Below, piece after piece: positions 45,501 through 57,972 of a DNA stretch of 64,000 nt (position 1 is its first letter; the number at the start of each line of letters is the position of its first letter). The DNA lies in the NCBI RefSeq assembly GCF_000499845.2, contig NC_023759.2, forward strand, positions 34,844,464 to 34,908,463, written 5' to 3'. The stretch comes from Phaseolus vulgaris (lineage: Eukaryota > Streptophyta > Magnoliopsida > Fabales > Fabaceae). The notes below the pieces were generated by a model that was not told the DNA's origin, made no database searches, and saw only the letters and a program-made list of their open reading frames with translations. A program made the translations under genes and the position numbers.

Positions 45501-46393
45501 CATTATATATCATCCTTATCAAGGCATCTCCTTTGGTATATAATATCAGTGTTCTGGGGCTTCCTTTTGGGTGGGGGTTTGATAATAGCATCCATCAACC
45601 CCGGCCCATTCGATCCATCATCAAACCCAAATGTTACAAGGAACCTATTTTATAGGTTTGACTAATGTAAGCTACAGCTGTAACATCTCTGTCCTAAGGA
45701 ATAAGGAAATAAGATAATATACATTGACAACCAATATTTTTTATACAATCTGGTTACTAATATTATTATTTTAATATTTTTCATATCATTTAATTACAAA
45801 TTTATCTTTTATTATATATTTATATCTAAATTCATCCTATCAAGTTATATACTTTTTGAATTGGGAAAACACCACTTCCCACACTACGAAGATATTTTCA
45901 GTGTATACAAGGTCTTTATATAAGAGAAAATCTTTGAATAAAAGAGACAGAGAACAACGTTTATTTTGTTACCTTTTCTTTTCTATCTTTTAGTATCAGG
46001 ATTTGATCCTCTATATGCAGTTTGCTCCTTCCCCTTAGATCCCAAATTCCGAGTAGAGATTCTCCGAGTTCCCTAGCAACTGCCTTGTTGGTACTCTTCT
46101 AAATATAACTTGTAAAATAAAACAAGGAATATAAAAAGGAAATAATCAACACTGACAGGTTTTTGTAACTTACGGTATGTTTGGGTTTGGACAAATTTAT
46201 CTAAAAGTGTTCGAGAGAAGTTTGTCAAAATACACTTGATCTAACATTGATAAGATTTTATGAATGCATCTTCTGATATTTTTAACCTACTACAATTATT
46301 ATTGTTGGCTCATTTTATTTATTTATTTTATTTTGAAATGACTTGAAAATATTGTTGATGCAGGTAGCACAGAGGATTGGGGTTCAGGTCTGA
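42593..46393 (+). CDS. HAD-superfamily hydrolase (HDHD3-like), probably organellar
   Basis: Six exons: 42593-42820, 42936-43042, 44300-44408, 44514-44675, 45245-45418, 46364-46393. All introns are GT-AG; the spliced length is 810 bp, 269 aa. The N-terminus (about 35 residues, rich in Ala, Ser and Arg with no acidic residue) looks like a mitochondrial or plastid transit peptide. The HAD motifs are: I, LLVDAVGTLVLP (residues ~58-69); II, LAVVSNFDTRLRPLL; III, the Lys in AAEKPNPTIF; IV, VHVGDDRRNDIWGARDAG. It is closest to my recollection of the Arabidopsis At2g41250 product. In motif I the usual second Asp (DxDxT) is Gly (DAVGT), which appears to be a family trait. The substrate is unknown. GC-rich exon 1 contrasts with AT-rich introns. 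Confidence 0.93.
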
Positions 46394-48300
46394 AAGATGA
46401 TAGCTTTTTACAATAAGTTCGATGTTGTGCAAGTAGAGAGTCCTTTAGGCTTTTAGCTTTAAGGCCACAAATGTACATGTTGTACTATTTTTTTCAATGT
46501 GTGTTTTTGTATATATATGTATGAAAGATATGTGAACCTATAAATCTTTTATGGAAGGTTTAGGTTTAGGTATGAGCTTATTTCTTTTAACTGATCTGTG
46601 TTTTTTTCCTACAAGCTTAAAATTATAGAGAAAAAAAAAAAGAGGAAGCGTAGTTTGAAACTTTGTTTTTATCCCAAACCGTTAGTTTTCATTTTATTCA
46701 ACTGACAAGGAGAGCACTAAAACCAGAAGTTTTTATGAAAGGGTGGTGAGATTAAAAAGATTAAAAGCTCGGAAGAATGCTAAAGATTGACTAACATAAA
46801 CAACTCCATGTCCATGTGTTAAAATAAAGGCAGTTTCTTCCTCCACATGTACATTTTTCTTCCTGCTCCCTATGCAAAGACTAAATTGTTCATATTATTT
46901 TTTAAAAACCTTAAAATGCACTTGAACTATATTTATCTTTTTACATTATGGATTATGGAATCCGTAAAATTTCAGATTGACACTTCTGGTAAAATTTCGG
47001 ATCCACCAATCCATAATTCAAAATATGCATTTCACATTAAAAAATCCATCATTCAAAAAAAGCATTATGGATCCACCAATCAGTAACAGAAATATGCATT
47101 CTGGATTCAGAAATCCATAATTAAAAAAAAGCATTCTGGATCCACCAATCCGTAACAGAAATAGGCTTCCGGATTCAGCAATCTGGAAATCAATAATTTA
47201 TGCAAAAAATGCTTCTGGAACACCCCCTATCTGGAAAAAAAAAATTATTCAGTTCCGGATTGATGAATCCGTAGCACACTCTCAGATCCCTATTTCTGGT
47301 AACCACGGTGCCCTTTTTCAAATAAAAGATTAAGACCAGTTTCGGGATTTAGAAAATTATGGGGGTGTAGGAAAAAAAATGTAGGGGTGCAGGAAGAAGA
47401 AGCCTAAAATAAAATGGACTTGAAAAGGAAACTGGTCAGGTCCACTAGGGTGGTGGGTCAAAAAATGGTTTTCTTCTTCAGGATATGGAGTTTGAAGAGA
47501 CTGTTTCTTCATGCACTTCCATATTTTCTTCTCCCACCTCCATAAATTTCGTATTTCCAAAAATATCTCTTTGTAATATTTTGGATTATGTAATTCGAAA
47601 GTCTTTTGTCAAATTTGTAATTAGTTTTTGGATTACATAATCAAGAAGTCTTTTTTTTATAGTTTTCAGATTACATAATTTGAAAGTCTTTTTTAGTTTA
47701 TGGATTATGTAATCCAGAAGTCTTTTTTCAAATGTGTGTCTGGATTACATAATTCAAAAACTACTTTATAGGGGTGGCACAAGAAGGATAAAAAGATATT
47801 TTCACGTTTTGTATGGGGTGACAGAAGAACATATAGAGGTGTAGGAAGAAACAGTCTATTGAAGAACGTGAAGGCCTTAAGGTAGAATGCAAAGCCAATG
47901 TTGCCTCTTAGAAAGGCTTTTTCTTCCTGAACCTTCACAATTTTTAGTTGTGCCTCTATACCTTTTGAAATGATCATTTTGGCCTTTGTGAACGTGATTT
48001 CTAGATTATTTGTTTTGACAATATTTAGAACACGCCTTTTGGAAATATTCAGGAATAAGATTTTTGGAATTTTTAGAATATGATTTTCAAAACTGGATTT
48101 TTCTGGAATTTTTAGAATATGATTTTTAAAATTGGATTTTTCGGAACAAATTTTTCAGAAAACATTAAATATATTTTGAAATAAGTTTTTTTAGAATAAA
48201 TTTTCTAAAATATATTATACCTTTTAGAATGAGTTTTTTAGAACACATAAAATGCATTCTAGAACTAAGTTTGTAGAATAGAATTTCTAAATATAAATCA
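46394..48300. repeat. 3' flank of the HAD gene with minisatellite-like repeats
   Basis: Three repeat types follow the gene. (1) 46960-47300: ~65-70-bp units with GGATCCACCAATCCGTAACAG and ATGCATTCTGGATTCAGAA. (2) 47570-47760: alternating GGATTATGTAATCC/GGATTACATAATTC palindromes followed by GAAGTCTTTTTT, about five copies. (3) 48060-48240: two copies of a ~60-bp unit with TGGAATTTTTAGAATATGAT and GGATTTTTCKGAA, then related ATTTTTTAGAA words. No coding sequence; short frames at 46847-47086 and 47357-47977 read across repeats. Confidence 0.6.
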
Positions 48301-51300
48301 TTGCAGAAGCCGCAGTGATGGTGGCAGTGATAATGGCATAGTACGTGATAGAGGATATTTATATTTATTTCTCTTAGTATGAGTTCAATTAGTAATTATG
48401 GCGGTGCAGAAAGCAAAACGCATTAGAAAATACATGTTGATGGGTATTCAGACCATTTGGGTCTTCAACATAAAGCCTGAAATACAATGAGATAACAAGT
48501 GGTAGTTGGGGTGGTAAAAGGTCTCTGATATACTCACCCATTGTTTGCTATTTCCCCAAAAATACCTCCTAATATGTTCTTATTGTTTTACGTTTCCAAT
48601 ATAGTTAAAAAATATTACAATTCAGATATATTTCAAAAACAACTAATAACAATATATACTTATAATTATACGAGTATCAAACTAAAAGATAAACAATATC
48701 ATTAATTACCGAATAACTAAATACATTTTGAAGTTATTTAAGTTTTTATTTTAAAGGCTAAATTTTTTATAAATATATAATAATGTTATAGAAAATGCTT
48801 CTTTCATTTAATATTCATATGTATATATAAGTCTTAATGTCTACGTTATAGAAGATAAAGTTCCAATAAAAAAAACCTTTTAGTATAAATTTAAAGATAT
48901 AAGGATTAAATATGTTTTTGGATAATGAACTGTAATATTAATATGATTTTTTATTTTTAGTTTAAATTTTAGATCATTCAGTATTCTAGAATAATATAGA
49001 AATAATTGAATGAGTCATTTTATATGTAGAATTGGTTCAATTGGAGATTACATTTCATTTTAAAATAAAAACAACAAATTTAAAAAAAAAAGCTAATCAT
49101 CTTTGAATAAAACTAATAATAATTTTTATAAGTAGAATTAGTTCAATTTAAAATTTTATTTCATCAACATATTAACAGTGAACATCAGTCTAATATCAAA
49201 ACAATAATGAATTTTTTTAATTTTTTTTTAATAAAACTAACAATTATTTCATAAATAATTTATTTTAATTATTTTCATACTGCAAATATTTAAATGATTA
49301 AAATCTGAACAGAAGAAGATGAAAACCATTTTCGGAACTAAACATATTTAACAATATAAAAGAAAAGAGTATGTAATACCACCAATAGAAAAGGAAAAGA
49401 AGAATGGGACGTAGAATACCCTGTATTTTAATAGTAGTGATCTTAGGTAAACGATGTAGATTGTTACTAACTACAGAAGTGCTTTATTTTTAACTATAAT
49501 TCTAGAAAGTTAGTAGTTTTATTATTTATGGGAACATTATGTGGTATAGTAGACTCTACTGTGTCTTGCATCATCATATTTCATTTTTAATTTTCCACCC
49601 TTAATTAATAAACCCGTGCAAACCGTAGGCAAGGAAGCCAAAGGCTTGTGTATACCATGCATCACCACGTGCAACTAAAACCACCATAATCTGCGTTCAC
49701 GTGTCATTCCATTGCATATAACACCAATCACCACCATTCATTCTATATTTCTCTTACTATATTTCTCTATATATATTACTAAAAATTATTACATTATAAA
49801 ATCTCAAATTTATTTAACCAAATTACTTCCTTTCAAAAGGGTAAATGAATGATTATTTATAAGACTTTTTACCAATTTCTCTCTCTTTTTAATTTAGTTT
49901 TTAATAAATATAAAAATAGTCTTTCCTACTTGTATCTCTCTCTGTCTCTCTCTCTCTTTCGTAACAGCATACAACATTACTCTTTATTAAATAAGAAACC
50001 TGACCTGTTTAGTTTCATAAATCTTGATAAATTAATTTCAATATATATTCCAGTCTATAATTAAGAGTGGGTTTGACATCATCATATTTTTCAAATTATT
50101 GCATTTTCCTTTACAATTATATTTTATAGACGATAACTTAAAAATAAAACTATACCAGGTCCCATCGTAATTCTGACTAATTTCTATGTTAGACATATTT
50201 AAATTTTTAATTTATGAAAATATGTTTTTTTTATCGGCAAACAAAATATGAAAATATGATAATAACATTAGATTACGTGTCATGTAAAAATTAGTTAGAT
50301 CATAATAATCTACCACCTACTTTTTTTTTCATAATTTAAGGCCATGATATATTTTAATATGACATCTAAATATATACTTAATTGAATCTAAGTTTTGAAA
50401 ATGGTAGTGTTTTTCTTAAAAACTTTTATTATGATACATTGGATATAGGATTGACTTTTGTCAAGTTTTAAGCGATGTTCATCAAAATTGGAGGATTTTT
50501 TGACGTTGACACAACTCTTCAACACAAATGAGACATTATGAACAAATTAAAAATGATTTTAACATTACAGCATTATTTACTAAGTTTATATGAATTATAA
50601 AAATATTGATTTTATTGCGGAAATTTTAATATGCTTTATAATTGGTTGTATTAATTCATATATATTATTTGGTATTACCAATTGAGGTTATTTTTTTAAT
50701 TCGTCAAGATACAACACTCTAAGTAGACATAACCTGGGACATGTCTTTTTGAATTGTGATACTAACTGAAGCCTATAAATTGTTTCATTTTTTTTTCTCT
50801 CAAGTGTTCATTTGGGTGAAGTACGAACAATCAATGTATTTTGGTGGCTTATCTGCAACGACAAGAAAACAATAACTATACACTTATATCATCAACCACG
50901 GGAAAAGTTTATCATAGATTCTATTCAAAAGATACCTTATTCTTTCACACTACCACATATGACGGTTATTGGTAACATTTGCATAATGGATACTCCTAAA
51001 ACCATGTTGTATTTGTATTCGGTATGTATTCGTACTTGTTGCTTTTTATATGTATGTAAGAACGTTCGAGAAATATTACAAATTTAAGTAATGGAGATGA
51101 TGTTGGTCAACTTGATTTCTTAGAAGATAGATGGAACTTGAAGTCAAAGAATCGTGATCATGTATGGTGTTTCAAATTCTTAGGCTTTAATAAATTGTTT
51201 TGAAACACTTTTCGAAACTGTGATTTGTGAAAGGAATTAGAACACATATCCCTTTTATTAATTCTATGAAAAGAAATAGGTTTAATCCTAAAAGAAATAT

Positions 51301-53930
51301 AATATATTTTAGTTTGTTCTAGGATTTTGTTTGTACTTATATATAAATAACTTCTAATTATTTTGTACCAATTTATAAAAGCAGTATATATACATTTTTG
51401 CAAGAGAATGAGAGACATTGAAACAAGCATCAAACATATATGCAATAACGCTTACTAACATATATATGTAATAACACTTACTAACATACATGTGATACAA
51501 TTTATTCTTTATAACTTTGTTCTTCTTTATTCTATTTTGTAGTTAGTCTCACTCACTTTTATTTCTTTCTTTGTTCTTGAACTTTTTTGTTGACATTTTT
51601 TTTTATCACAATACTAGATTTTTTTTTATTAACAATGAATAAATTAAATAACTAGACTATTTTAGGAATATTCCAACTCTTATATAAGATTTGTCTCTTA
51701 ACACACCTTGAACATATGTCAAAGAAAACTTTAGCTTATAGGTGTATTTAAACCAACCCAAAGTATAATACCAACAATCCTTAACATATTACTCATATTA
51801 CCCTGTACTTATATCCACCATGAGTTGATGTGTCATTACCCATCTTACCCGATAGTAGGTTCTTGTGTATCTCTTTGACGACCTTTTCTTTCCTATACTA
51901 AGCCCGATTGAGTGGGAGAGGGTGAAAGGAGGGTATGATGTAGGTCTCCTTGGAGATTGCAGAATCTATCAAGTCAAGAAGGATTTGAAGGAAGCAAACT
52001 CCACGAATGTTAAATAATAAAAAATACAAAATACGTAGGAACAACTGACTCCAAAAAGTTGGCGGGGGCGTGGATGGAGTCTATAACTCAAATCACAAAT
52101 AGAAACACCACACAAAATGAAACATCTAAAAAGCTAAGATAAGATAAAAGCAAAGCACAAATTTAAATTGGTTCACCTTAACTCTTGGGCTATGTCTAGT
52201 TCTCCCTTAAACAAATTACTTAAGAGGTTTCATTAATCACAAAGGATTACAAAGCGATTACACCAACCTCTCCAAGTTACACAAACTTGGAGAGGTACAA
52301 TAAGTAGTATGAGGACTTTTATGTGCAGAAAATGATTTTTTGATCGTTTTTATTGTCTTCTTCAACTTCAAGTCCTTTATACGATATTTATAAATGTAAA
52401 TGTTGAAGCTTAAATGTGTAATACTCGAAATACTATAACTTCTTCATTTTTCCATTAGATGCTCTATATTAAAACTTCTACTTTGAGATCTTCTACACAT
52501 CTTGAATGTTTAATCTACTTCTGGAATTATTTCAAATGTGATTGGAATATATAATAATCATTTTGAATCATATAGTTTGAAATTAGAATATTTAATATTA
52601 AGAAATTTCATATTAGATATCTAGTGGTAACATTATTTAAAAACTTTCTATTTTAGTACAAAAGCATAATCTTCAAATTCAATAATCTATAAAAGAAATT
52701 TCTTTTTGTTATAAAAAAACTTCTTATTCGGAATCTTAAATATAAAAAAACACTGGTAAGAACTCATTTCAATAGTTTTCTTATTACAAGTATCCAGAAA
52801 CTCTAAAGTTTGGACTATGAAAAAAAAACAAATTTTGCGTTATAGTACAGGGATGAAAAACATATTTAATCCAATTTAAAATAATTTTTAGTTGTGAATG
52901 AATTTGATTATTTTTTTTTGGTTTGCATATATAAAAATGGTTGCAATTTAAAATGTTGTCACATACTCCATAAAGATAACAAGAATTACAAATGAAATGT
53001 TCATCAAAAGTTTAATATAATGACACTTTCTAGTAGTTCAAAGTTTAATATAATGACCATTTATAATTGTTTGTAAAATCCTTGTTTTCAACTCTAATTG
53101 TTTGGATGTTAAACTTTTGTTGAAAATTTAATATCATGATGATTAATAGTTGTTGAAAAACTTTATTTTCAACATTAATTCCATTAAAAATGACTGATGA
53201 ATTTGTGGCTAAAAGAAGTTGTATGGATGGTTAAAATCCATACTTAAAAAAAAAAAGTTTAGTCGTGCTTGAAGGAATTAAATCAAACTAATACACTTAG
53301 ACTTTGTTTGGATGAGAGTGAGAGTGAAAAGGGAGAGGAAAGTGAGTGAAAATTTAGGTTATTTGGATGTAGGGAGAGTAAATTTAAAGTAGAAAGTTTG
53401 TAGATGATATGATTGATGTGATTAAATTATATAAATTTTTGAATTGTTTTATTAATTCAATTATCAAAATGCCTTGTCTTAAACTTGAAGTATTTTAATG
53501 AAAATAAAGATTAATGTTTATATATAAAGATTTATATATTAATTTATGTATTTGTGGTTGAAATTTGTAAGTAAAGGAAAAAATGTACTTTTATTATACA
53601 TAAACCTATTAAACATAAATATTGTACAACCACGTCAAGTTTTAAAAAACCTTAAAAATAAAATTCATCCTATTTTATATGTATCTTAATTAACTAAAAA
53701 AAAACATTTTCATTTCAAATTCAACTTCACCATCTACCTATGTATCAAAATAATAATCTATATAATTGTCTCTTAATTACTTGTTATTGATACCCATATA
53801 TTAAGCAATATTACCCTTTGCATGCTTAGAAAAAAATATTTTTTTGACCAATATGTCAATTTTCACATACATTTTTAAGCAAATTTTTAAGGGGACAAAC
53901 CAAACAAAATACGTATGTATAGAAAAATAC
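48301..53930. other. Long AT-rich intergenic stretch
   Basis: No gene recognised over 5.6 kb. Noted only: a (CT)n-rich run at 49936-49960, a perfect 13-bp hairpin at 52266-52296, and a less AT-rich patch at 51900-52330 of unknown origin. A 91-codon plus-strand frame at 50812-51087 has no motif and no flanking gene signals. Confidence 0.45.
52266..52296. repeat. Perfect inverted repeat (13-bp arms)
   Basis: ACCTCTCCAAGTT (52266-52278) and AACTTGGAGAGGT (52284-52296) flank a 5-base loop, ACACA. There is no T run downstream, so it does not look like a bacterial-type terminator. Confidence 0.9.
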
Positions 53931-53965
53931 ATTTGTTGGATCATTTATAGGTGAAAAAGTGAGTT

Positions 53966-54131
53966 ATAATCGATTATCATTGAGAGCACAATCGATTATG
54001 CTTCGTATAGTAATCAATTAGACTTGCTATTCAAAATCAATTAAGCTTCAACCTATAATCAATTAGTCATTCAACCATAATTGATTAGGGCAACAAAAAG
54101 CAATTGTGCTCTTATGCATAATCGATTATGG
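53966..54131. repeat. ATAATCGATTAT palindrome array (left part)
   Basis: About seven spaced copies of ATAATCGATTAT or near variants (CAATCGATTATG, TAATCAATTAG, AATTGATTAG). The spacing is 15-30 bases. The same motif reappears at 56703-56762, on the other side of the LINE. Confidence 0.85.
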
Positions 54132-54479
54132 ATCCTAAAGACATGCATGTTGACCTCTAAACACCAAAAAGAGAGATATGTTTATGACACCATGTCTTAT
54201 AGGTTACAACCACCCAAGAAATCATGCAAGATGTCATAAGAAACAACCATAATGAAAAAGAAATTTAATAAAATTGTACATATAATTGGAATACAAATTT
54301 TCAATTAATTATAACCAAGATAGTGGAAAAAAATTAATTAGAAGTATTAATAGATATATAATCAAACTTTGAAGTATTAATAGGTATATAGTTGTATTTT
54401 GTGTATTGTATCTTTGATAACTTTATGAAAAACATTATTAATTTGGATTACATCTTTGATAACTTTGAAGTCTCAAGTC

Positions 54480-56637
54480 TTATTAGTGTTGACCTACATG
54501 AGAGGGGTTTGCTGGATAGTGTAGTAGTAGCTAATGAAGTGTTGGATGAAGTAAAGAGAAAGAAGAGAAGTTGCATTTTCTTTAAAGTCGATTATGAGAA
54601 GGCATATGATTTTGTCAGTTTGGAGTTCATTTTGTATATGTTAAAAAGAGTTGGTTTTTGTGACAAATGGATCCATTGGATTAAAAGTTGCTTAATGTGT
54701 CAGTGCTTGTGAACAACAGTCCGACTAAGGAGTTCTTTTCCTAAGAAGGGGCTTCGCCAAGTTGATCTTTTAGCCCTTTTTTTTGTTTCTTATTGTAGTC
54801 GAGGGCTTGGCTGGAGTGTCAAGGATGACAGTCGAGAAAAACTTGATTGATAACTTGGAGATTGGAAGGAAAAAAATGAAGGTTAACATGTTACAGTATG
54901 CTGATGATACCTTATTCTTTTGTGAAGCTAACACTAAAAGTGTTTTTAATATCAAAGCGGCTTTGAACTGTTTTGAACTCTATTATGAACTTAAGGTTAA
55001 TTTTCTGAAAAGAAGAATTGACGGGTTGGGGATTGACCAAATAACGTTCCAACATTTTGCGGCCATCCTTAATTGCGATGTGATGAGTACCCCTTTTGTT
55101 TATTTGGGAATGTTTGTAGGAGGGTGCCATAAGAGAGGTGCGTTTTGGGGAGGAGTGATTGAAAAAATGAAGGCTAGACTGTGCAGATAGAAAGGTAGGT
55201 TTTTGTCTTTGGCAGGGAGAATTTTTCTGATCAAGTATGTACTTACATCTATCTCGCTTTTCTATCTGTCTCTATTCAAAATGCCCTCTGTGGTGGCTAA
55301 TGATTTAGTGAGTATTCAAAGGAATTTCTTATGGGATTGGGGTGCTGACGGGAGAAATATTGCTTGGGCTTCCTATAGTAAGGTTTGTGAGCCTCGTGAG
55401 GCTGACGGTCTAGGAATTCTAGACTTGCAGGTCTTTAACACAACTTTATTAGGTAAATGGATTTAGGGGTTGGGGTCAAATAAGGGCAGTCTGTGGAAGG
55501 AGATACTTGATTCTAAATATGGTGGATGGAGAAGCCTGCGAGAGGGTGTGAACATTGGTAGGACCTTTATATGGTGGAAATATTTGATGGTGGTTTGGGG
55601 GTTAGAAGGATGGGGAAGGAATTTCGAAGATGCTTTCAAGTGGAAGATTGACAATGGAGATAGTGTTTTATTTTGGGAAGATTGTTGGGTGGGTAATGGG
55701 GCTCTAAAGCGTGTTTATCTGGGGTTGTTCTCCGTGTGTTCTTGCAAAGATGCTAAGGTGGTTGAGCTTGGGAAATGGATTAATGGTTCTTAGGACTGGC
55801 AACTAACTTTTGAGGAGGAGTCTATTTGAATGGGAAACGCCTTTGGTGAGTATTTTTTTCCAAGATCTTCAAGGGTTGAGTTTTAACATGGAAGAGAAGG
55901 ACAATTGGGTTTGGAAAGATAGGGAATTCCCTGTTTATAGGGTGAATTATGCTTACAATTATTTAAGGAGGGCACGCGAAGGGGAGAATGTCTTTGTGTA
56001 CAAAAAGTTTTGGAGGAATAAAGTCGTACATTTTGCACTTGTCTCTGCTTGGAGGGTGCTGGAAAATAAGATTGCAACTAGGGCAAATTTAGAAAGGTGC
56101 GAGATTGCGGTTGAAAGGCTTTTGTGTAGTCTTTGTGGGGTAGAGGAAGAAACTTGTCGTCATTTTTTTTTAATGCAGAATTGCTTGGACTGTATGGAAT
56201 CTTTGCTTGGCTTGGCTTGATGTAATGTTAGTGAGTCACAATGATTTACTGTTAATTTTTTTTCAGTTTAGGTTGTGTAACGCCTCTGATTCTATTAATG
56301 ATGTTTGGGGAGCAATTTAGATTGCAGTAGTTAGCAAGATTTGGAAGCACAAGAATAATGCCATTTTCAAAGGGGGGGGGTGGTTGATTGTTTAGAAATG
56401 TTTGCTATGATTCAATTAAAGTTTTGGTCTTGAGTTACTTCTAAATCACATTTTGATTTTTTTTCCTACTCTAACTGGTGTCTTAATCCATTGGTTTGTA
56501 TGAAGTTGGTTAAATGATGTAATTTTGTCGGGTAGTTCTATAGTTGGTGTTGTGAGGGTTGTCAGGATCTACATAAGGGTTGAATCACCCCTAAAGTAGT
56601 CAATATTTAATTTATTGTTTATTACTGATAAAAAAAA
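54480..56637 (+). pseudogene. L1-type LINE, 5'-truncated, RT to 3' end
   Basis: 54495-54712 carries RT block ([30 protein letters not shown]). After a frame break, 54783-55190 has the catalytic LQYADDTLFFCE and YLGMFVGG. 55203-55793 continues through the connection region (SLAGRIFLIKYVLTSISLFY, FLWDWGADGRNIAW, WKEILDSKYGGW). 55810-56220 ends in a zf-RVT segment (CSLCGVEEETCRHFF). There are at least four stops or frame shifts. The 3' end is a short A-rich tail after TTATTACTGAT at 56625-56637. The endonuclease and ORF1 are missing. It once encoded target-primed reverse transcription. Confidence 0.9.
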
Positions 56638-57880
56638 CAACATGAGAACATGCAATTAGTTAATGTGTACATGCAATAGTTTTGGAAAAAAAGTGAATGG
56701 AATCATAACTGATTATGGTATGACTCATAATTGATTATGCATGCAGTCATAATCGATTATGGACTGACAAAGATAAATTATAAGAAAGTGTAATTCCTCT
56801 GGAGACACTTGCATTGAAGGTAAAAAAAACCAAATGCATAATCATGTGAATGAAATAAAACAGAAAAAACTTTGTTATTGTACAAAATTGGCCAAACTTT
56901 CCTTTTTTTCTTCTTAGGGTGTCATCCATCCTTCCCCTCTTTCTTTTTTTCTCACCAAATCAGCACAAATCCATACAACCAACATGAAGAATGCAAACTC
57001 TTTCTCGACCTCCAAATTCACCGTAACACTCCAAATCCACCACAACACTAAAAACACCCAACCAAATAGAGCATTAAAGAAAATAGAGCATTAAAGAGAT
57101 TATTGTTTTTGAATTTTGTTTGTCTTATTTTTTATGAATTAGGTTTGACTTTTTCTCAAAGATGATAGAAAGAGAAAATTATGAGATTAAATATGTTAAA
57201 GTGTGGTATCATAATTATGTTTAGGTATTGGGATATTTTTTTTTTGCTAAAATTTACATATTATTTTTTATTTATTTTGAGACATGTTTAAGTAATTCTG
57301 ATTCCGTGTTGCATTGTAAATTATGTTTCTTACAATTTATAAAATTTAATTAAATTATTTATAATTAAAAAAATATTATCGTAACACACTCTACTCCAAA
57401 TTTTTGAAAATGCCCTAACCATCAGTGTATCCTGTACAGGTCCTGTATCCATGGAAAATAATTGGTAATTAACATTTAATCCCATTTAGTAATAAATTAA
57501 GTTTTGTAAAACCTATATGTTGAGAGCATCACAGAGAATACACCACTTGACGATGGAAAGAAAAAGGAAGAAACACACATAGAGAATTAAAGAAGTAAAG
57601 AAATGCCTGGTGGGTTGGGTTTTCAACCACGCTCTCCCACCCTCTCTTCCTCTCTGCTACATACACAACGCATACATCCCACATTCCAAACACGCGTTTG
57701 CATGTGCTCCTATAAACTATCATCTCACAAAATTATTCATCCCATTGCTTCAATTTTTTAACATCTTACCTCATCCTTCATCAATCAACTTATATTTAAC
57801 TAATCCAAAGTGACCAGGAGAAAACAATAATATTTTACTCAGTTTTTGCAGCCTCTTATTGTTTATTCAATTATCTTTAC
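56638..57880. other. Intergenic DNA upstream of the bHLH gene, with the right part of the ATAATCGATTAT array
   Basis: 56703-56762 holds three copies of ATAATCGATTAT-like words. The rest is AT-rich. 57605-57720 is less AT-rich and has CACGCG and CATGTG words that could be bHLH/E-box type sites; that is speculation. Confidence 0.5.
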
Positions 57881-57904
57881 GTAAAGGGATAATGACTGCT
57901 GCAT

Positions 57905-57916
57905 TATATATATATA
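57905..57916 (+). promoter_or_regulatory. Putative TATA box of the bHLH gene
   Basis: TATATATATA run 57-68 bases upstream of the chosen ATG (57973). The distance allows a short 5' UTR of about 30-40 bases. It is the only strong TATA candidate immediately upstream. Confidence 0.5.
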
Positions 57917-57932
57917 CTGAGAGGTCGAGATC

Positions 57933-57941
57933 ATGATTTAG
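57933..57941 (+). promoter_or_regulatory. Minimal upstream ORF (ATG ATT TAG) before the bHLH start
   Basis: A two-codon uORF lies 31 bases upstream of the main ATG. It would be in the mRNA only if transcription starts before 57933. Confidence 0.4.
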
Positions 57942-57972
57942 TTGTCAGAGAAACTTGTTAACTGCTCCCAAC

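Noticed and set aside
50812..51087. 91-codon plus frame
   Set aside because: No motif or homologue recognised in an AT-rich desert.
57955..57972. Upstream TTG start for the bHLH protein
   Set aside because: The family begins at the ATG at 57973 (MVALFSPP), and a TTG start is not expected in a plant nuclear gene.
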